DNA of 64,000 nt, taken from the NCBI GenBank assembly GCA_017557425.1, contig JAFYYU010000004.1, positions 186,001 through 250,000 on the forward strand, in the 5' to 3' direction. Every line of letters begins with the position of its first letter. The first letter of the stretch is position 1. Position numbers and translations under genes: made by a program. The notes beneath the pieces are model-generated. The model had not been told where the DNA came from. It searched no databases and saw only the letters and a list, made by a program, of their open reading frames with translations. The DNA comes from Muribaculaceae bacterium. Lineage in GTDB: Bacteria > Bacteroidota > Bacteroidia > Bacteroidales > Muribaculaceae. Below are positions 52,796 through 59,947 of this stretch, piece by piece.

Positions 52796-52827
52796 TTTGG
52801 TGGATAGGAAGTTTTGGGTTACTTTTG
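52796..52827 (+). promoter_or_regulatory. Promoter of the LRR/cohesin/dockerin leader RNA
   Basis: -33 TTTG (52796-52799), exactly 20 nt, -7 TACTTTTG (52820-52827). Transcription is expected near 52831, which leaves a leader of about 254 nt before the ATG at 53085. Most other leaders in this window are shorter than 80 nt. Confidence 0.75.
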
Positions 52828-52830
52828 CCA

Positions 52831-53084
52831 GTGGATTGTGAGACAATCCGCGACATTTGAACTAAAAAGAAGCGTATTGCTCTAACTTGTGACAGAAAAC
52901 GTAGGAAATTTTCTTTTAAAGGCAAGTGTAGCAATGCGGCTTTCACGCTACGGCGTGGGCTGCAATTACTACATTTCCTTTAATGGTTTCCTACGACCAT
53001 CTGTTAGAGTGTGGCGATTCAGTTCACGCTTTTTTATATACCATTAGCCGCCCGTGAGAACTGCATGAGCAACCGAAAACAAGT
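52831..53084 (+). ncRNA. Structured 5' leader with attenuator-like layout
   Basis: Elements in order. (1) A 9-bp hairpin at the predicted RNA start (52831-52851, core GGATTGT/ACAATCC). (2) A nested fold 52880-53009: CTCTAAC/GTTAGAG (52880-52886 with 53003-53009), GTAGGAAA/TTTCCTAC (52901-52908 with 52987-52994), TTAAAGG/CCTTTAA (52916-52922 with 52977-52983), then a long imperfect stem from TGTAGCAAT (52927) through GCGGC and CACGC to a TACG loop. (3) AGTGTGG (53008-53014) pairing with TTCACGCT (53023-53030) before a T-run (53030-53035): a terminator. (4) CAGTTCACG (53020-53028) pairing with CGTGAGAACTG (53053-53063), which excludes (3). I do not recognise a known riboswitch class. Confidence 0.55.
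53008..53035 (+). terminator. Conditional terminator in the leader
   Basis: A 7-bp stem (53008-53014 with 53024-53030, two G-U pairs) followed directly by TTTTT and ATATA, 50 nt before the start codon. Its 3' arm is also the 5' arm of the competing pairing with 53053-53063, and its first two bases are shared with the outer stem of the nested fold. Confidence 0.5.
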
Positions 53085-54962
53085 ATGAAAACACTTAACC
53101 AAACCCTACGGACAATTCTGCTCGCCCTCGCCTTTATCGGCACCACAACCACCGCCACTGCCTACGACTTCATGGTAAATGGCATCTACTACAATATAAA
53201 TGGTGATGAAGCTACAGTAACGTATGAGTATAATGAATATTATTATAATAGTGGCAATCCTTATTATAAATACTATAATTCTATTTTAGGAAACGTAACA
53301 ATACCTGAAACCGTCACTTATAATGGAAAGACATATACTGTTACTGCAATTGGTAATTATGCCTTTTGTCATACAAATAGTGAAGGCATTTCAGGAATCT
53401 CAATCCCTATTACGGTCACTTCAATTGGCAAGTACGCGTTTCAAGATTGTGATAAATTATTAGAGATTACAATTCCTGAATCAGTTACAAAAATTGGTGA
53501 TTATGCGTTCTACGATTGCGATTACATTACCAATATAACTATACCAAATTCTGTGACCATAATAGGGCAAAGCTCATTCTGGAGTTGTAGTCGATTGAAA
53601 ACAGTTATTATTGGTTATATGGTTTCTTCTATAGGCTCAAGTGCCTTTGGGAATTGTCCGTTAACTTATATTACTTGTTTGGCTACTACTCCTCCTTCAG
53701 CAGATGGCTTTCCAAATTCTACAGCAAAGTTATATGTTCCATTGGAATCTGTTGAATTGTATCGTACAACATCTGGTTGGAACTATTTTACAGATGTTAG
53801 AGGATTTGGAGAGAATTATTTCTCGATGCCTGATTATACCACATTCCATGGTGAAACTCTGGTTATTCCTGTATCGATGGAAAATGTGGATGAGATTACT
53901 GCATTCCAAACGGATCTTTATTTGCCAAATGGATTTGAACTACTTAAAGATGGTGACGACTATATGGTAACTCTATCTGACCGCAAGGGTCGTGACCATG
54001 TCATCATGACCAACGATGCGCCTGATGGAGCCGTTCGTATATTGAGTTATTCTCCTACATTGAAGACCTTCAAGAATAATGAGGGCGAGTTATTCTACAT
54101 TACAGTCAAGGTGCCTGATGATGCCGATGGCAACTATCGCATTGAGTTCAATAACACGATTTTAACCACTATTGATGAGGATGAAGTCCATGCCCTGAAT
54201 GCATTTAATAACATTAAAGTTTTCGCTTATATTATGGGCGATGTTGACGCCAGTGGCGAAATCACGGTGGCCGATGTGGTACAGACTGCTCGCTACATCT
54301 TGAATTACAATCCCGAGCCGTTTATCTTTGACGCTGCGGATATCAATGGTGATGGGAAGATTACGATTACTGATGTGGTGAAGATTGCCCATCTGGTGCT
54401 GGATCAGGATTATGATGAGCCTGCACAGCTGATGACTAGGGGTAATAGCAGTGAGCGTATGGACGGTGAAATGAGCCAAAATGAAGTCGCCATCACCTTG
54501 GAGAATGACAAGGAATACACGGCATTCCAACTGGATTTGACCATGCCCGAGGGGATGACAGCCAGTGACTTTGCATTGGCAGAGCGCGCCAGTGGCTTGG
54601 GCCTGATGGTTAAGGACCGCGGTAACGGCAAAATGCGCGTGGTGGGCTACGCAGCCGACCTGAAGACCATCAAGGGGAACGACGGCAGTGTGCTGACGTT
54701 TGATGTAGCTGGAGAAGGCGAAATCCTGGTGGACGGCATTCAACTGGTGACCATTGAGGGCCAGACCGTGCGCCCAAACGGCTTCACCATTGACAAGAAT
54801 AACGCCACAACAGTCAACGAATCAGTTGCTGGTAAGACGATTGCCCAGGTGGAATATTTCAACCTGGCCGGCCAGCGCGTTGAGCGTCCCGAGAGCGGCG
54901 TGACCCTCGTCGTCACCACCTACAACGACGGCACACGCTCCACTACAAAAGTCATTCAATAA
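53085..54962 (+). CDS. Secreted LRR protein with cohesin-like, dockerin and T9SS-like tail modules
   Basis: 625 residues. Order: signal peptide (1-27, ending TATA-Y); BspA-type leucine-rich repeats (about 85-225, e.g. ITIPESVTKIGDYAFYDCD); cohesin-like beta-sandwich 1 (about 247-380, signature ITAFQTDLYLPNG); two dockerin repeats (about 384-442, GDVDASGEITVADVV and ADINGDGKITITDVV); cohesin-like module 2 (about 465-570, YTAFQLDLTMPEG); and a C-terminal tail (VEYFNLAGQRVERPESG then TTKVIQ) resembling T9SS type A sorting domains. It should be exported and surface-attached. The LRR part is visibly more AT-rich than the 3' half. The next gene, 14 nt on, shares its cohesin-like and dockerin modules. 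Confidence 0.75.
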   Translation: MKTLNQTLRTILLALAFIGTTTTATAYDFMVNGIYYNINGDEATVTYEYNEYYYNSGNPYYKYYNSILGNVTIPETVTYNGKTYTVTAIGNYAFCHTNSEGISGISIPITVTSIGKYAFQDCDKLLEITIPESVTKIGDYAFYDCDYITNITIPNSVTIIGQSSFWSCSRLKTVIIGYMVSSIGSSAFGNCPLTYITCLATTPPSADGFPNSTAKLYVPLESVELYRTTSGWNYFTDVRGFGENYFSMPDYTTFHGETLVIPVSMENVDEITAFQTDLYLPNGFELLKDGDDYMVTLSDRKGRDHVIMTNDAPDGAVRILSYSPTLKTFKNNEGELFYITVKVPDDADGNYRIEFNNTILTTIDEDEVHALNAFNNIKVFAYIMGDVDASGEITVADVVQTARYILNYNPEPFIFDAADINGDGKITITDVVKIAHLVLDQDYDEPAQLMTRGNSSERMDGEMSQNEVAITLENDKEYTAFQLDLTMPEGMTASDFALAERASGLGLMVKDRGNGKMRVVGYAADLKTIKGNDGSVLTFDVAGEGEILVDGIQLVTIEGQTVRPNGFTIDKNNATTVNESVAGKTIAQVEYFNLAGQRVERPESGVTLVVTTYNDGTRSTTKVIQ

Positions 54963-54976
54963 ACTTAGTTGTTTAA

Positions 54977-55648
54977 ATGAAAAAAGCAATTATAGTGCTT
55001 GCGGCAGTAGTGGCGGTATTCAATGCCACGGCTGTGAATCGGCTGTATCTCGAGGACTTTACGATTAGTCCTGGCGAGACCATGCAGGTGGCATTGATTC
55101 TGGAAAATGAGGAATTGTTCACCGCCTTCCAGACCGATTTGATTTTGCCTGAAGGACTGTCGGTGGTGCAGGAGGATGACGAGTTTCTGCTTGACCTGAC
55201 CAGCCGCAACGCCAGCGATCAAGCCATCATCAGCAAGCTGCGCGACGACGGCGCCCTCAGGATGGTGTCGTTCTCCATCGGTGTGAAGCCCTATAAGGGA
55301 AACAGCGGTGCGTTGGTCATCGTCAACCTGTCTGCCGCCGAGGATTTCACTGCTCCCGCCACAGTCGTGTTGAAAAACACGAGAATAGCCACTACCGAGG
55401 GCGTGGAGTTCCTTCTGGAGGGAGATAGCTGCGAGGTGACGATGATATGCGACCAGCCCGTGAAGGGCGATGCCGATGGTGACGGATCGGTCAACATTGC
55501 GGACGTCACCTATATGATCGATTACCTGTTGGCTGGCTGCCAGACCTCGTTCCATAGCCAGAACGCCGATGTGAACGCTGACGGCAAGGTAGATATCGCC
55601 GACGTCACCACCCTCATCGACTATCTGCTGAGCGGCAGCTGGATTTGA
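54977..55648 (+). CDS. Secreted cohesin-like plus dockerin protein
   Basis: 223 residues: signal peptide (MKKAIIVLAAVVAVFNATA), one cohesin-like beta-sandwich (about 22-155, FTAFQTDLILPEG matching both modules of the preceding protein) and a pair of dockerin repeats (about 163-220, GDADGDGSVNIADVTYMI and ADVNADGKVDIADVTTLI) that are closer to the calcium-binding consensus than the others here. No T9SS-like tail is present. The gene starts 14 nt after its neighbour, so the two are co-transcribed from the structured leader. A strong terminator follows at 55736. Confidence 0.78.
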   Translation: MKKAIIVLAAVVAVFNATAVNRLYLEDFTISPGETMQVALILENEELFTAFQTDLILPEGLSVVQEDDEFLLDLTSRNASDQAIISKLRDDGALRMVSFSIGVKPYKGNSGALVIVNLSAAEDFTAPATVVLKNTRIATTEGVEFLLEGDSCEVTMICDQPVKGDADGDGSVNIADVTYMIDYLLAGCQTSFHSQNADVNADGKVDIADVTTLIDYLLSGSWI

Positions 55649-55650
55649 AA

Positions 55651-55699
55651 TGCTCGCTGCGCTCGCAGTTTAGAGTTTAGAGTTTAGGGGTTAGAGAGG
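55651..55699 (+). repeat. Palindrome plus TTTAGAG repeat
   Basis: TGCTCGCTGCGCTCGCAG (CTGCGCTCGCAG-type palindrome) immediately precedes GTTTAGAGTTTAGAGTTTAG and a GGGGTTAGAG end (55668-55699). The 7-nt unit is the same as at 1888-1912. It follows the stop codon at 55648 directly. Confidence 0.6.
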
Positions 55700-55735
55700 C
55701 ATCCGCGATTGGTTTGCTGAGACAATAAGATTTTT

Positions 55736-55763
55736 GGGGCTGCGTACAAAGCGGCCCCTTTTT
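55736..55763 (+). terminator. Terminator of the cohesin/dockerin operon
   Basis: GGGGCTGC (55736-55743) pairs with GCGGCCCC (55751-55758, one wobble), loop GTACAAA, then TTTTT. Confidence 0.88.
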
Positions 55764-55844
55764 CTGCGACTGCTGTTTTATCCATTTTAATCCTAGATTA
55801 TCGACATAAAAATGATTTTTCTTTTTTATGTGCTCGACTTGCAC

Positions 55845-55852
55845 TAATTTTG
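55845..55852 (+). promoter_or_regulatory. -7 box of transglutaminase-hydE
   Basis: TAATTTTG, 30 nt upstream of the ATG at 55883; it overlaps the in-frame TTG at 55850 and so excludes it as start. Confidence 0.5.
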
Positions 55853-55882
55853 TCAGTTAGATCATCATCGCCATTAGATATA

Positions 55883-58453
55883 ATGAAAAAACTATTCTTT
55901 ACTGTGCTATTGCTGATGGCTGCACTTGTCGGCCAGGCTGCTACTATAGAGGAGTTGAGGACGCCTGATTTTAGCGGCCTTCAAGTGAACGAGCAGGAGA
56001 AAACTGCTCTGGAATTCCTTTACCGTTACATGCCTCTAGCTGACATAACGGACTATAGCGTCCAGTTCCATTTGGAGAACGTGCGTGCCACGTTTGCCGC
56101 GCGTGAGCAGATGCCGTGGGGTAAAAAAGTGCCCGACCTGCTGTTCAGGCACTTCGTGTTGCCCCTTCGCGTCAACAACGAGGCACTGGACATGTCGCGA
56201 CCTGTGTTCTTCGAGGAACTGAAGAAGCGTGTTGCCGGCATGAGCATGGAAGAGGCCATCCTTGAAGTCAACCACTGGTGCCATGAGCACGTGACCTATC
56301 AGCCCAGCGATTCCCGGACGCTGTCACCGCTGGCCTGCATGAAAACCGCTATCGGCCGTTGCGGCGAGGAATCAACATTCACCGTTGCCGCCCTGCGTTC
56401 CATCGGTATTCCCGCCCGACAGGTCTATACCCCGCGTTGGGCACACACCAACGACAACCATGCCTGGGTCGAGGCTTGGGCCGACGGGAAATGGCATTTC
56501 ATGGGAGCCTGTGAGCCTGAGGCCGTGCTGGACTTGGGATGGTTCAACGCTCCTGCCTCCAGGGCTTTGCTGACACACACCCGCGCCTTTGGTGACTACA
56601 ACGGCCCCGAGGAAGTGATGTCACGCACACGCAACTTTACTGAAATCAACCTCATCGGCAACTATGCCGCCACTGCTAAGGTCCAAGTGCAAGTGTTGGA
56701 CAAAGCCGGTAATCCCGTCAAGGATGCACGCGTGGAATTCCGCATCTATAACTACGGCGAATTCTACCCTGCCGCAACCAAATACTCCGACAACAAAGGC
56801 ATGGCCTCACTAACCGCCGGCAAGGGCGATATGCTCGTATGGGCCAGCAAAGACGGCTGGTACGGTTATCGCAAAGTCTCCTTTGGCAAAGACAAGAATG
56901 TGGATGTCACGCTGAGCAAGAGCAATAGCCTGAAGAGTGCTCCTAGCTATGAGACATTTGATATTGTTCCTCCAGCGGAAAAGGCTTACACGCCCAAAGT
57001 GACGCCCGAGATGGCAGCGCTGAACAAGCAACGCTTCGCACGTGAGGACAGCATCCGCAAGGCGTACGAAGCCACTTTTCTAGATGCTGATGCTGCCAAG
57101 TCCCTCTCCCCTCGCCTTGGCGATTATTTGTTCAAAGCACGTGGCAACTGGAAAACGATCATCGATTTTGCTTTAAACCACAAAGACAATATGGATCGTG
57201 TGATTGGTGTCTTGAAAGGGCTGAACGATAAGGACATGCGTGATGTTACGATGCCGATATTGGAAGATGCCTTCAACGCCCGCAGTAACCAGTTGGGTCA
57301 GCGCGTGGAATATGAGATGATCACCTCCCCGTTCAAGTGCGAGTTGCAAGACGCCTTTGATGCCACGACTGCCCAAAAGATGAGAAATGATCCTGCACTT
57401 CTCGTCTCATGGGTGCGCGATAACATTTCCATCCATAACGAAGAGAACGCTCTGCATATCGCGCAGACTCCCATGGGCGTATGGCGTTCCCGAGTTGCTG
57501 ACAGCCGAGGCCGTGACATCTTCTTTGTGGATCTTGCGCGCTCATTGGATATCGAGTCCCATATGGATCCTGTAACCGGCAAGGTACAGTATCGAACGGG
57601 TGAAGATTGGCAGGACGTGGACTTTGAGGCCGTAGAACAGCAGAATGCCCAAACGGGAACCCTCAAGCTGCGCTACACCCCCACCCCAGCCCTAGATGAC
57701 CCGAAGTATTACCATCATTTCTCCATCTCGCGCATCCTTGACGACGGCACGACCCAATTGCTGAACTACGACGAGGGCGACTCGGGACTGGAGGACGGCT
57801 TGTCGTGGAGTAACACGTTCAAGAACGGCACGACGCTTGATGCCGGTACCTATATGCTCACAAGCGGCACCCGTGCTGCAAGCGGCAAGGTGCTTGTTGC
57901 CAACCGCATTTTCAAGGTCAATCCCGACGAAACGACGACCATCAACCTGACGATGCGTCATAGCGATGACATCGTGGCGGTTATCGGCAATTTCAATTCC
58001 GAGTCCAAATTCCGACTGCTGGACAGCGAATTGAAACCCCTTGACGTTGATGATGTGAGCATCCTGTCGCAGACTGGGCGCGGCTATTTCATCGTCGGCG
58101 TGCTGGGCGTAGGCCAGGAACCCACCAACCATGCCATGCGCGACATTGCCCAACAGAGCGCCACACTCGACAAGTGGGGCCGACCCATGGTGCTGCTGAT
58201 TGAGAATGAGAGCGAAGCACAGAAATACCGTCAAGAGAACTACGGCACCCTGCCCAAAAACATCATTTACGGCATCGACCGTGACGGTAGCATCCGCCGC
58301 CAGATTGCTCAGGAGATGAAACTGCAAAATGAGACGCAATTGCCCATTTTCATCTTGGCGGACACGTTTAACCGGGTCATGTTCTGTTCTCAGGGCTATA
58401 CCATCGGTTTGGGCGAGCAGTTCACCAAGGTCATCAATAACCTGGATAAATAA
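55883..58453 (+). CDS. Secreted transglutaminase-like protein
   Basis: 856 residues. A signal peptide (MKKLFFTVLLLMAALVGQA) is followed by a transglutaminase-like core: Cys160 in AIGRCGEES and His193 in NDNHAWVEAW; the third position lies in WHFMGACEP, where Glu stands in the place usually held by Asp. From about 250 an Ig-like carboxypeptidase regulatory fold follows (VQVQVLDKAGNPVKDARVEF). Long alpha-beta regions without recognised family come after it (380-856, containing QKYRQENYGTLPKNIIYG). It may be a periplasmic or surface protein that cleaves peptides or crosslinks; the substrate is unknown. hydE begins one nt after its stop codon. Confidence 0.75.
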   Translation: MKKLFFTVLLLMAALVGQAATIEELRTPDFSGLQVNEQEKTALEFLYRYMPLADITDYSVQFHLENVRATFAAREQMPWGKKVPDLLFRHFVLPLRVNNEALDMSRPVFFEELKKRVAGMSMEEAILEVNHWCHEHVTYQPSDSRTLSPLACMKTAIGRCGEESTFTVAALRSIGIPARQVYTPRWAHTNDNHAWVEAWADGKWHFMGACEPEAVLDLGWFNAPASRALLTHTRAFGDYNGPEEVMSRTRNFTEINLIGNYAATAKVQVQVLDKAGNPVKDARVEFRIYNYGEFYPAATKYSDNKGMASLTAGKGDMLVWASKDGWYGYRKVSFGKDKNVDVTLSKSNSLKSAPSYETFDIVPPAEKAYTPKVTPEMAALNKQRFAREDSIRKAYEATFLDADAAKSLSPRLGDYLFKARGNWKTIIDFALNHKDNMDRVIGVLKGLNDKDMRDVTMPILEDAFNARSNQLGQRVEYEMITSPFKCELQDAFDATTAQKMRNDPALLVSWVRDNISIHNEENALHIAQTPMGVWRSRVADSRGRDIFFVDLARSLDIESHMDPVTGKVQYRTGEDWQDVDFEAVEQQNAQTGTLKLRYTPTPALDDPKYYHHFSISRILDDGTTQLLNYDEGDSGLEDGLSWSNTFKNGTTLDAGTYMLTSGTRAASGKVLVANRIFKVNPDETTTINLTMRHSDDIVAVIGNFNSESKFRLLDSELKPLDVDDVSILSQTGRGYFIVGVLGVGQEPTNHAMRDIAQQSATLDKWGRPMVLLIENESEAQKYRQENYGTLPKNIIYGIDRDGSIRRQIAQEMKLQNETQLPIFILADTFNRVMFCSQGYTIGLGEQFTKVINNLDK

Positions 58454-58454
58454 C

Positions 58455-59507
58455 ATGAAACGCCTTGTTGACAAATTGCGGGAAAAGCATGAGTTGGCAC
58501 CTGATGAATACGGTGCCCTGCTGACCATGCGTAACCCCCAAGACGTTGACTACCTGATGAGCCAGGCCCGTGAGGAGGCGCAGCGGCAGTTCGGCAAGGG
58601 CATCTATCTGCGAGGTCTTGTGGAGTTGACCAACGTGTGCCGTAACGACTGTCTGTATTGCGGCATCCGGCGTAGCAACAGTAATATTGAGCGCTATACG
58701 CTCACCCGGGAACAGGTGATGGACTGTTGTGAACAGGGTCATCAGATCGGTTTTCGCACCTTTGTCCTGCAAGGCGGCGAATGGGGAGAAGAGCGCTCGC
58801 CATGGATAGCTGAAATCATTGCCAAAATCCGGCAACGTTGGCCCGATTGTGCCATCACGCTATCACTTGGAGAGCATCCACGGGAGACCTATGCCATGTG
58901 GCGCAAGGCTGGCGCCGACCGTTATCTGCTGCGCCATGAGACTCACAACGAGCGGCTGTACAGCCTGCTGCACCCCAGCGGAATGACAGCCCGGCACCGT
59001 CTGCAATGCCTTGACTGGCTTAAAGAATTGGGCTATCAGGTGGGTGCCGGCATTATGGTAGGCGCACCGTTCCAGAGTCTGAAAACCATTGTTGAGGATA
59101 TCCAATACCTGATCAGATTTAGCCCCCACATGATCGGCATCGGGCCGTTTATCCCACAACACGACACACCGTTTCGCCGTTTTCCGGCCGGTACGGTTGA
59201 CATGACAGCACGGCTGTATGCCATCCTGCGTTTGGCTTTGCCCCAAGCGTTGATCCCCAGCACTACTGCCATGGCTTCGTTGTCGCCTGACAGCAGGTTG
59301 CGGGGTATCTTGGCCGGGGCAAATGTCGTGATGCCCAATCTTTCGCCTACCGATACCCGCAAACAGTATGCCCTGTATGACAACAAAGCCGCATTGGGCG
59401 CCGAATCGGCTCAGGGCATTCAGAAATTGGCTGACGAACTTGCTACTATCGGTTATCACATCGAATGGTCGCGTGGCGACCACCCAAACGCAAAACAAGC
59501 TGAATAA
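58455..59507 (+). CDS. hydE: [FeFe]-hydrogenase maturation radical SAM protein HydE
   Basis: 350 residues, radical S-adenosylmethionine enzyme that helps build the H-cluster of [FeFe]-hydrogenase. The SAM cluster motif CRNDCLYC (Cys62, Cys66, Cys69) is in VELTNVCRNDCLYCGIRRSN. Other landmarks are FRTFVLQGGEWGE, ITLSLGEHPRETYAMWRKAG, YLLRHETHNERLYSLLHP and FIPQHDTPFRRFPAG. BioB/PylB relatives are less likely given these. ATG 58455 gives the standard N-terminus. hydF, hydG and the hydrogenase are not in the window. It follows the transglutaminase-like gene by one nt. Confidence 0.92.
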   Translation: MKRLVDKLREKHELAPDEYGALLTMRNPQDVDYLMSQAREEAQRQFGKGIYLRGLVELTNVCRNDCLYCGIRRSNSNIERYTLTREQVMDCCEQGHQIGFRTFVLQGGEWGEERSPWIAEIIAKIRQRWPDCAITLSLGEHPRETYAMWRKAGADRYLLRHETHNERLYSLLHPSGMTARHRLQCLDWLKELGYQVGAGIMVGAPFQSLKTIVEDIQYLIRFSPHMIGIGPFIPQHDTPFRRFPAGTVDMTARLYAILRLALPQALIPSTTAMASLSPDSRLRGILAGANVVMPNLSPTDTRKQYALYDNKAALGAESAQGIQKLADELATIGYHIEWSRGDHPNAKQAE

Positions 59508-59524
59508 TCAGTATATTCAGCTTG
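59496..59524 (-). terminator. Terminator of trxA, overlapping the end of hydE
   Basis: CAAGCTGAATA (59496-59506) pairs perfectly with TATTCAGCTTG (59514-59524). On the minus strand it is followed by TTTT. The hairpin includes the last codons and stop codon of hydE on the other strand. Confidence 0.75.
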
Positions 59525-59549
59525 TCTAAGGATTGATTTACTCTGGAAT

Positions 59550-59867
59550 TTAGAGCAGCGCGTCGATTTTGGCTGCAAGAGCATCGCGGGTAATCGTGCC
59601 CACGTGCTTGTCCACCATCTTGCCTTCCTTGTCGAAGAACAGGAGTGTGGGGATGTTGCGGATACCGAATTCCACACCTAGGTCGGTGTCTTCATCAACA
59701 TTGTACTTGCCGATGATAGCACGGTCCTCGTAGGCGGTTGCCAGTTCCTCTACAATGGGGGCAATGCTGCGGCAGGGACCGCACCAAGGAGCCCAAAAGT
59801 CAATCACAACGGGTTTGCCCGATTCCAATAATTCCTTGTAATTAGCGTCGTTAATTTCTTTTGCCAT
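59550..59867 (-). CDS. trxA: Thioredoxin
   Basis: 105 residues, full length, no signal peptide, so cytoplasmic. The redox motif WCGPC has Cys29 and Cys32, with FWAPWCGPCRSIAPI around it; the cis-proline strand GIRNIPTLLFF and Asp23 (VIDFWA) are present. It is a general protein disulfide reductant. Monocistronic or read together with dnaE, which lies 80 nt upstream on the same strand. Its terminator lies within the 3' end of hydE. Confidence 0.96.
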   Translation of the reverse strand: MAKEINDANYKELLESGKPVVIDFWAPWCGPCRSIAPIVEELATAYEDRAIIGKYNVDEDTDLGVEFGIRNIPTLLFFDKEGKMVDKHVGTITRDALAAKIDALL

Positions 59868-59947
59868 TTCTTTAATTGATTTGCAGGTTAATATTGTTGT
59901 ATATTCTCTGATTGTCGTTCAGCAATTATAATGCCAACAGCATGATG

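Noticed and set aside
50907..52946. A lepA product with an 84-residue N-terminal extension
   Set aside because: The extension has no homology and contains the promoter -7 box at 52718-52725; the standard start is 52694.
52880..53009. An integron attC site, because the ends CTCTAAC and GTTAGAG resemble the R'' and R' boxes around an imperfect palindrome
   Set aside because: Both ends miss the attC consensus at one position, the inner arms have the wrong spacing for L boxes, and there is no integrase or cassette array in the window.
55668..55699. CRISPR array or telomere
   Set aside because: The units are 7 nt without unique spacers, there are no cas genes, and a chromosomal telomere makes no sense inside this gene order.
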